From Arachis hypogaea (taxonomy: Eukaryota; Streptophyta; Magnoliopsida; Fabales; Fabaceae), in contig NC_092047.1 of assembly GCF_003086295.3 (NCBI RefSeq), forward strand, positions 65,328,054 to 65,392,053: a DNA stretch of 64,000 bases, written 5' to 3'. The translations under genes were made by a program, and so were the position numbers. This document shows, in pieces, positions 57,047-64,000 of the stretch (its first letter is position 1; each line of letters opens with the position of its first letter). Below the pieces are notes generated by a model, which was given only the letters and a program-made list of their open reading frames with translations, was not told the origin of the DNA and searched no databases.

Positions 57047-58195
57047 ATGGCACCCAAGACCGGAGAATCCTCTAGAAAAGGGAAAGGGAAGACAAAAACT
57101 TCCACTTCCGAGTCATGGGAGATGGAAAGGTTCATCTCCAAAGCTCATCAAGACCACTTCTATGATGTTGTGGCCAAGAAGAAGGTGATCCCTGAGGTCC
57201 CTTTCAAACTCAAGAGAAATGAGTATCCGGAGATCCGACATGAAATCCAAAGAAGAGGTTGGGAAGTTCTAACAAACCCCATTCAACAAGTCGGCATCCT
57301 AATGGTTCAAGAGTTCTATGCCAATGCATGGATCACTAGGAACAATGATCAAAGTAAGAACCCAAATCCAAAGAATTATGTTACAATGGTTCAGGGGAAA
57401 TACTTAGATTTTAGTCCGGAGAATGTGAGGTTGGCGTTTAACTTGCCTATGATGCAAGGAGATGAGCGCCCCTACACTAGAAGGGTCAACTTTAATCAAA
57501 GGTTGGACCAAGTCCTCATGGACATATGTGTGGAAGGAGCTCAATGGAAGATTGACTCCAAAGGCAAGCCGGTTCAATTAAGAAGACTGGACCTCAAGCC
57601 TGTGGCTAGAGGATGGTTGGAGTTCATCCAACGCTCCATCATCCCCACTAGCAACCGATCTGAAGTTACTGTGGATCGGGCCATCATGATCCATAGCATC
57701 ATGATTAGAGAGGAAGTAGAAGTTCATGAAGTCATCTCCCTTGAACTCTACAAAATAGCCAAAAAGCCCTCCCCTAGGGCAAGGCTAGCTTTTCCTCATC
57801 TTATTTGCCATCTATGTTACTCAGCTGGAGCTTTCATAGAAGGAGACATTCACATTGAGGAAGAGAAGCCCGTCACTAAGAAAAAGATGGACCAAGCAAG
57901 AGAGCCCATTCATGGAGCTCAAGAGGCGCAGGAAGCTCATCACCATGAAATCCCGGAAATGCCTCAAATGCATTTTCCTCCACAAAACTATTGGGAGCAA
58001 ATCAACACCTCCCTAGGAGAATTAAGTTCCAACATGGGACAACTAAGGGTGGAACATCAAGAGCACTCCATCATCCTTCATGAAATAAGAGAAGATCAAA
58101 AAGCAATGAGGGAGGAGCAACAAAGACAAGGAAGAGACATAGAAGAGCTCAAAGACATCATTGGTTCCTCAAGAAGGAAACGCCACCATCACTAA
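57047..58195 (+). CDS. Third ORF of element B, intact, plant-transposon-protein-like domain
   Basis: 382 codons from ATG at 57047 (the match to the ATG at 28161 decides the start) to TAA at 58193. N-terminus Lys/Arg/Ser/Thr-rich. The middle (about residues 50-270) contains VQEFYANAWITRNN, KYLDFSPENVRLAFNLP, RRLDLKPVARGWLEFIQ, SEVTVDRAIMIHSIM and LAFPHLICHLCYSAG, which I associate with the 'putative plant transposon protein' domain. The last 60 residues are Glu/Gln/Arg-rich and likely a coiled coil, ending RRKRHHH. There is no signal peptide or membrane segment. It is the only long frame here without a stop or frameshift, which hints at selection or recent origin. Function unknown. Confidence 0.85.
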   Translation: MAPKTGESSRKGKGKTKTSTSESWEMERFISKAHQDHFYDVVAKKKVIPEVPFKLKRNEYPEIRHEIQRRGWEVLTNPIQQVGILMVQEFYANAWITRNNDQSKNPNPKNYVTMVQGKYLDFSPENVRLAFNLPMMQGDERPYTRRVNFNQRLDQVLMDICVEGAQWKIDSKGKPVQLRRLDLKPVARGWLEFIQRSIIPTSNRSEVTVDRAIMIHSIMIREEVEVHEVISLELYKIAKKPSPRARLAFPHLICHLCYSAGAFIEGDIHIEEEKPVTKKKMDQAREPIHGAQEAQEAHHHEIPEMPQMHFPPQNYWEQINTSLGELSSNMGQLRVEHQEHSIILHEIREDQKAMREEQQRQGRDIEELKDIIGSSRRKRHHH

Positions 58196-59332
58196 GGTGG
58201 ACTCATTCCTTGTTCTTACATTCACTGTTTTTCATTTTCTATGTTAAGTGCTTATATATGTTTGTGTCTTCATTACATAATCATTAGTAGTTAGTAACTA
58301 TGTCTTAAAGTTGTGAATGTCCTATGAATCCATCACCACTCTTAAATGAAAACTGTTTTAATTCAAAAGAACAAGAAGTACATGAGTTTCGAATTTATCC
58401 TTGAACTTAGTTTAATTATATTGATGTGGTGACAATGCTTCTTGTTTTCTGAATGTATGCTTGAACAGTGCATATGTCTTTTGAAGTTGTTGTTTATGAA
58501 TGTTAAATATGTTGGCTCTTGAAAGAATGATGACAAGGAGACATGTTATCTGATAATCTGAAAAATCATAAAAATAATTCTTGAAGCAAGAAAAAGCAGC
58601 AAAGAACAAAGCTTGCAGAAAAAAAAAGGCAAAAGAAAAAAAAAGAAAAAGCAAGTAGAAAAAGCCAAAAGCTCTTAAAACCAAGAGGCAAGAGCAAAAA
58701 GCCAATAACCCTTAAAACCAAAAGGCAAGGGCAAATAAAAAGAATCCCAAGGCTTTGAGCATCAGTGGATAGGAGGGCCTAAAGGAATAAAATCCTGGTC
58801 TAAGCGGCTAAACCAAGCTGTCCCTAACCATATGCTTGTGGTGTGTAAGTGTCAAGTGAAAACTTGAGACTGAGCGGTTAAAGTCAAGGTCCAAAGCAAA
58901 AAAGAAGAGTGTGCTTAAGAACCCTGGGCACCTCTAATTGGGGACTTTAGCAAAGCTGAGTCACAATCTGAAAAGGTTCACCCAATTATGTGTCTGTGGC
59001 ATTTATGTATCCGATGGTAATATTGGAAAACAAAGTGCTTAGGGCCACGGCCAAGACTCATAAAATAGCTGTGTTCAAGAATCATCATATTGAACTAGGA
59101 GAATCAATAACACTATCTGAACTCTGAGTTCCTATAGATGCCAATCATTCTGAACCTCAATGGATAGAGTGAGATGCCAAAACTATTCAAGAGGCAAAAA
59201 GCTACAAGTCCCGCTCATCTGATTGAAGCTATGTTTCATTGATAGTTTGAAATTTATAGTATATTCTCTTCTTTTTATCCTATTTGATTTTCAAGTTGCT
59301 TGGGGACAAGCAACAATTTAAGTTTGGTGTTG
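58196..59332 (+). other. 3' internal non-coding region of element B
   Basis: No coding frame. Same 37-base tandem duplication as element A (about 58660-58735). Ends with AAGTTTGGTGTTG (59320-59332), the polypurine-like tract next to the LTR. Confidence 0.65.
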
Positions 59333-60950
59333 TGATGAGCGGATAATTTATACACTTTTTGGCATTGTTTTTAGTATGTTTTTAGTAGAATCTAGTTACT
59401 TTTAGGGATGTTTTCATTAGTTTTTATGTTAAATTCACATTTCTAGACTTTACTATGAGTTTGTGTGTTTTTCTATGATTTCAGGTATTTTCTGGCTGAA
59501 ATTGAGGGACTTGAGCAGAAATCAGATTCAGAGGTTGAAGAAGGACTGCTGATGCTGTTGGATTCTGACCTCCCTGCACTCAAAATGGATTTTCTGGAGC
59601 TACAGAACTCATAATGGTGCGCTTCCAATTGCGTTAGAAAGAAGACATCTAGGGCTTTCCAGCAATATATAATAGTCCATACTTTGCCCAAGTTTAGATG
59701 ATGCAAACTGGCGTTCAACGCCAGCTCTCTGCCCAATTCTGGCGTCCAGCGCCAGAAACAAGTTGCAAAGTGGAGTTCAATGCCCAAACTGGCATAAAAG
59801 CTGGCGTTCAACTCCAGAAAGAGCCTCTACACGTGGAACATTCAAGCTCATCCCAAGCACACACCAAGTGGGCCCCGGAAGTGGATTTATGCATTAATTA
59901 CTTACTTCTGTAAACCCTAGTAACTAGTTCAGTATAAATAGGACTTTTTACTATTGTATTAGACATCTTTGATCAATTGTATGCTATCTTAGATCACGTT
60001 TTGGGGGCTAGCCATTCGACCATGCCTGGACCTTTCCGTTATATATTTTTAACGTTAGAGTTTCTGCACTCCATAGATTAAGGTGCGGAGCTCTGCTGTT
60101 CCTCAAAGATTAATGCAAAGTACTACTGTTTTCTATTCAATTCAACTTATTCCGCTTCTAAGATATTCATTCGTACTTCAACCTGAATGTGATGAACGTG
60201 ACAATCATCATCATTCCCCATGAACGCGTGCCTGACAACCACTTCCGTTCTACCTTCGGTTGAATGATTATCTCTTAGATCTCTTAATCAGAATCTTCGT
60301 GGTGTAAGCTAGATTGATGGCGGCATTCATGAGAATCCGGAAAGTCTAAACCTTGTCTGTGGTATTCCGAGTAGGATTCTGGGATTGAATGACTGTGACG
60401 AGCTTCAAACTCGCGAGTGCTGGGCGTAGTGACAGACGCAAAAGGAGGGTGAATCCTATTCCAGCATGATCGAGAACCTCAGATGATTAGCCGTGCTGTG
60501 ACAGAGCATTTGGACCATTTTCACAAGAGGATGGGATGTAACCATTGACAACGATGATGCCCTTGCATAAAGCCAGCCATGGAAAGGAGTAAGACTGACT
60601 GGATGAAGGCAGTGGGAAAGCAGAGATTCAGAAGAACGAAAGCATCTCTACACGCTTATCTGAAACTCTCACCAATGAATTACATAAGTGTTTCTATCCT
60701 TCTTTTATTATTTAATTTCAAAAACTCCATAACTATTTTATATCCGCCTGACTGAGATTTACAAGGTGACCATAGCTTGCTTCATACCAACAATCTCCGT
60801 GGGATCGACCCTTACTCACGTAAGGTTTATTACTTGGACGACCCAGTGCACTTGCTGGTCAGTTGTATCGAAGTTGTGACAAATTATGAATTTGAGATTA
60901 GAGCACCAAGTTTTTGGAGCCATTACCAGAGTTCACAATTTCGTGCACCA
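59333..60950 (+). repeat. 3' LTR of element B
   Basis: 1618 bases, the same length as the 5' LTR, ending GTGCACCA. GAATG duplication follows. Confidence 0.9.
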
Positions 60951-60955
60951 GAATG

Positions 60956-61043
60956 AAAATAATGTTGTTAAAGAAAGTGAACACATGACTGATGCCCCTA
61001 AACATGTGACTGATGCCCCTGAAATTGTGACAACAAGAAAGAG
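60956..61043 (+). repeat. 3' LTR of the chromovirus, second piece
   Basis: Matches about 42148-42238 of the 5' LTR, with the coding frame of the polyprotein tail (repeat of H-V-T-D-A-P). Cut by the next LTR at 61044; the remainder would lie beyond the window. Confidence 0.75.
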
Positions 61044-62788
61044 TGATAAACCCCGATTTTGTGGTTTATATAGCGCATAATTTGGGGGTTTTTGTGAATA
61101 TTTCTCACACTTATCCACAAGAAATGTATGATTTTGTGTTCTCTTCCTAATATTGCTTCATGATGAAAAACATGCTTCTTTTGCCTTAAAATTGCTATAT
61201 TTTGATCCTCTTCTATTACCATTCGATGCCGTGATGTATTTGTTGAGTGATTTCAGGATTTATAGGGCAAGGATGGCTTAGAATAGAGAAAGAAAGCATG
61301 CACAAAAGGAAGGAACATGAAGATTTGGATTTTGGGAACTTCAGCACCGACGCGCACGCGCACTTCACGTGCACGCGTGGATGAGGATAGTTGGAAGCGG
61401 CGCGCAAGGATGGACGCATCTGCGCGGATCAGAGAATTCCCACCGACACGCACGCGCACATGGCACACACGCGTGGATCACAAAAGCAATCGGCGCGCAC
61501 GCACGCATGATGCGCACGCGCGGAAAGCTGCACGCGACCTTATTAAAGGAAATCGTGCCTGGTGATTTTTGAGGCTCATCAGGCCCAATTTCAAGCTGTT
61601 TCTGTATGGAAAAAACCCAAGGATGCTAGGGGGAAAGGGGGATCATTCATTTTACACTTAGACATAATTTTAGTTAGTTTTTGGTTCTTTGTTCTTCTAG
61701 AGAGAGAAATCCTTGTTCCTCTCTAGATCTAGCTTTCATTTGATCTTTCCTTGTTGAATTCTGAATTGGATCTTGTTAATTACTAGTTTTAATTGTTTAA
61801 TTTGAATTCTCTAGTATAATTTTGTTTAGATCTTATGTTAGTTTTATGTTCCCTTGTTGTTTGTCATTTTATACTTATTTCATGAATTTTGTAGATCTTG
61901 ATTTGTTATTGTTGCATTGATGATTTCCTTGATTAATTGTGTTGTTTGAGTGATTGTATGTTGATAATTGTTAGTGGGTACTTTTTAATTCCAATTTAAT
62001 TACAATTTATATAGATATTTTATTAATGCTTACCATGTGATTGATGAAATATTTCCTTTGATTATGGAGTAGTTCTCTTTACTCTTGGCTTAGGCTAAGG
62101 AAATTGGGTAAGCTTGAGTCATTAAGTCTAATGGATTTGATGATTTGGGAACCCCTAGTGGTCAATTTGATAGCCATTGACACTAGCCTACTACCAAGTT
62201 AATTAGTAGTTAGATTGGACCTTATGGATTGATGTTGACCAAACCATTTAACATACTTCAAGTATAGAAGTAAACTTAATGAGTTTGGTTCCTCGTAATT
62301 GTCAAGATATGGTTATTAGACAGGGATAGTGACCCCAATTCCCATGCCTAGCCAAGAGTTGCTTTTACCATTCATATTTGAAAACCCAAAAATCTTGATT
62401 GCTTGTCTTAGTTATAGTTACTTATTTAGTTTAGAATAGAATTACATTGGATGTTATTTTACTAGTTTGGGATTAATTACATCTTGCTTTAGTCAATTGA
62501 TTTAGTTTCTTGCATTTCAAGATTACTTGCTTGTTAAGATTTCTAGTTTAATTTCTTGCTCATGACTTGCAACCCCGGATTTCTAACCAATGTTGAAGCA
62601 CATGTTTGGCCATTCTTTGTGAGACGACCCGAGGTTTGAATACTTCAGTTACTTTTATTGGGGTTGAACTTGTGACAACCAAATTCCTTCAAAATTTGAT
62701 ACTCGAGGATTGTTGTTGGGAAGAGCTATACTTGCAACGGGATTTTATTGAGAAATTCTATACCATCATAGTCTCTTGAGGTGTATCA
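61044..62788 (+). repeat. 5' LTR of an Athila-like element
   Basis: TGATAAACCCCG to CA at 62787-62788, 1745 bases. Carries a CG-rich palindrome block (about 61348-61535), the TAGAGAGAGAAATC leader motif, and the 'cgacccgaggtttgaatact' block (about 62624). Closely similar to the LTR at 12697-14451. The putative target sequence to the left is AAGAG; its partner is outside the window. Confidence 0.8.
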
Positions 62789-62793
62789 AATTT

Positions 62794-62811
62794 TTGCGCC
62801 GTTGCCGGGGA
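62794..62811 (+). promoter_or_regulatory. Primer binding site, tRNA-Asp type
   Basis: TTGCGCCGTTGCCGGGGA, one mismatch from the complement of plant tRNA-Asp(GUC), five bases after the LTR. Confidence 0.8.
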
Positions 62812-62937
62812 ATGGTTGCAACATATGCCTTGATATTAGTTATGTGAATATGTGAATATTGTAGATAGTTTACTTTCTTTTAATACTTAGCTATAGTTTA
62901 GATTTCTTTTGTATTCGTGTTATGACTCCTAAGTTTG

Positions 62938-64000
62938 ATGACTCGGTCTCAACCGAATTCTATCTTTGCCGAGTTTGATCCTGAGATTAAAAGAATCTTG
63001 TTACACACTCTGCAAGCTAGACGGCGGTTGGATTATACGGCTAGTACTTCGGCCTCTCTTGAGGAACATACCGAATCACTAGACGGTATCGAGAGTGACT
63101 TGGAGTCCGCTACTTCCTATTCCTCTATTGGCATTACTAATATATCTTTGCATCCTACAGGTGAGCCATACATGGCGGAGCCACGATGGATCACTTTGCA
63201 CAAGCAAGGAGCTCCAGATATCATACTCCAACCATTGCAAGCAAGGTATCCTAACCTTGATCCGAACTTTGAGTTGAAGAGTAGCTTGATAAATCTACTT
63301 CCTAAGTATCATGGGTTGCCGGGTCAAGACCCCATCTGACATCTAAGAGATTTTCAAGTTGCTTGTTCTACGGCTCGAAGGCATGGAGAAAATGAGTTGG
63401 CTATTATGGTTTTTTCCTTCCCTTTCTCTCTTGAAGGGCAAGCAAAGACGTGGTTTTATTCACAACCGGATGAGATTGTGACCAATTGGAATTTCTTGAG
63501 AAGAGAGTTTCTAGATAAATTCTTCCCACTGGAGAAGACCGACTACATCCGGAAGGATATTTCGGGTATAATGCAAAGAGACCAAGAGAGTTTGTATCAG
63601 TATTGGACTCGATTCAAGAGGCTATTGGAATCTTGTCCACACCATGGATTGAACACTCACTTGCTCATTAGTTACTTCACCAGAGGTCTTTGTGCGAAAG
63701 ATAGAAGATTGCTCACCGCTTCTAGTGGCGGTTCCCTTTCAAAGAACAAGACGGAAGGAGAAGCTTGGAAATTGATAAATGATATTGCCGAGGCTACACA
63801 ACATGTAAGGGTGAGAAGTAATCCTCTCAAGGGTGTGGTAGAACCATCCCCTTCCGAAGCAAGCTTAACCAAGGCGCTTGGGGACATGACTACTATCCTC
63901 ACACAAATACAAAAAGATCAAAAGGAATACTACTCCATCCAAGCCATCCAAGCCCCACCTCAAGTTGCTCAACTTGAAGGCCCTCCTAGAATTTGTGGTT
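62938..64000 (+). pseudogene. Gag N-terminal part of an Athila-like element (runs off the window)
   Basis: Frame from ATG 62938 with one TGA at 63337 (one C-to-T step from Arg). After the stop the frame stays open to the window edge. The N-terminal third is Ser/Thr/Glu-rich, then the Gag core: FPFSLEGQAKTWFYSQP, WNFLRREFLDKFFPLEKT, ESLYQYWTRFKRLLESCP, LISYFTRGL. An ATG at 62922 in another frame would give only a short peptide, so 62938 is preferred. It probably belongs to the same lineage as the copy at 4279-14451. Protease and pol lie beyond the window. Confidence 0.8.

Larger units (their letters stand above)
50296..60950 (+). mobile_element. Element B: complete pol-less LTR retrotransposon (FIDEL/Feral-like)
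   Basis: Two LTRs of 1618 bases, perfect duplication GAATG, exact tRNA-Asp primer site. Same interior order as element A: leader, Gag-protease, twin stem-loops, palindrome array, internal TATA box, third ORF, 3' non-coding region, polypurine-like tract. RT, RNase H and integrase are absent. The LTRs differ from those of element A in length and in parts of U3/R, so B is a sister subfamily. By eye its two LTRs differ at only a few positions per hundred. Confidence 0.85.

Overview
The window looks like heterochromatic DNA of a flowering plant: AT-rich, gene-poor and packed with nested LTR retrotransposons. I see no convincing host gene, tRNA or rRNA. From memory of their LTRs, the dominant families resemble the FIDEL/Feral-type and Athila-type Ty3/gypsy elements of peanut (Arachis). 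I cannot run the search that would confirm this, so genus and family names are tentative.

Layout. 1-4268: 3' part of an Athila-like element, its 3' LTR, then an inverted internal fragment and a truncated antisense LTR. 4279-14451: a 5'-truncated plus-strand Athila-like element with Gag end, protease, RT, RNase H, integrase, post-pol hairpin, GC-rich palindrome block, a third ORF and a 3' LTR. 14452-18029: a minus-strand pol-less element with LTR, tRNA-Asp primer site and a short acidic Gag-like frame. 18030-32640: 3' half of another element whose 3' LTR is split by a complete 10.86 kb pol-less element (element A, 21293-32152, target duplication ATCAT). 32847-37366: a pol plus third-ORF relic of an apparently autonomous relative. 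37367-40689: antisense Tekay-like chromovirus fragments. 40690-42094: AT-rich and unassigned. 42095-61043: a Reina-like chromovirus with chromodomain. It is interrupted by an antisense solo LTR (duplication TGGCT) that itself holds a plus-strand solo LTR (duplication GTGAT), then by a second complete pol-less element (element B, 50296-60950, duplication GAATG), then by a further Athila-like element (61044-64000, LTR, primer site, start of gag) that runs off the window.

How it fits together. Elements A and B keep LTRs, a tRNA-Asp primer site, Gag-protease and a third ORF with a plant-transposon-protein-like domain, but lack RT, RNase H and integrase, so they would need pol from a partner such as the 32847-35095 relic. 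The third ORF of element B is the only long frame that appears undamaged.

The most interesting pattern is non-coding. Each element with this region carries (i) one or two short stem-loops with compensatory changes just after its gag or pol stop, (ii) an array of GC-rich palindromes, and (iii) a TATA box with a CT-rich start region upstream of the third ORF. Similar palindrome arrays precede the LTR TATA box. This suggests a second, internal promoter unit for the third ORF, which I treat as the main hypothesis worth testing.
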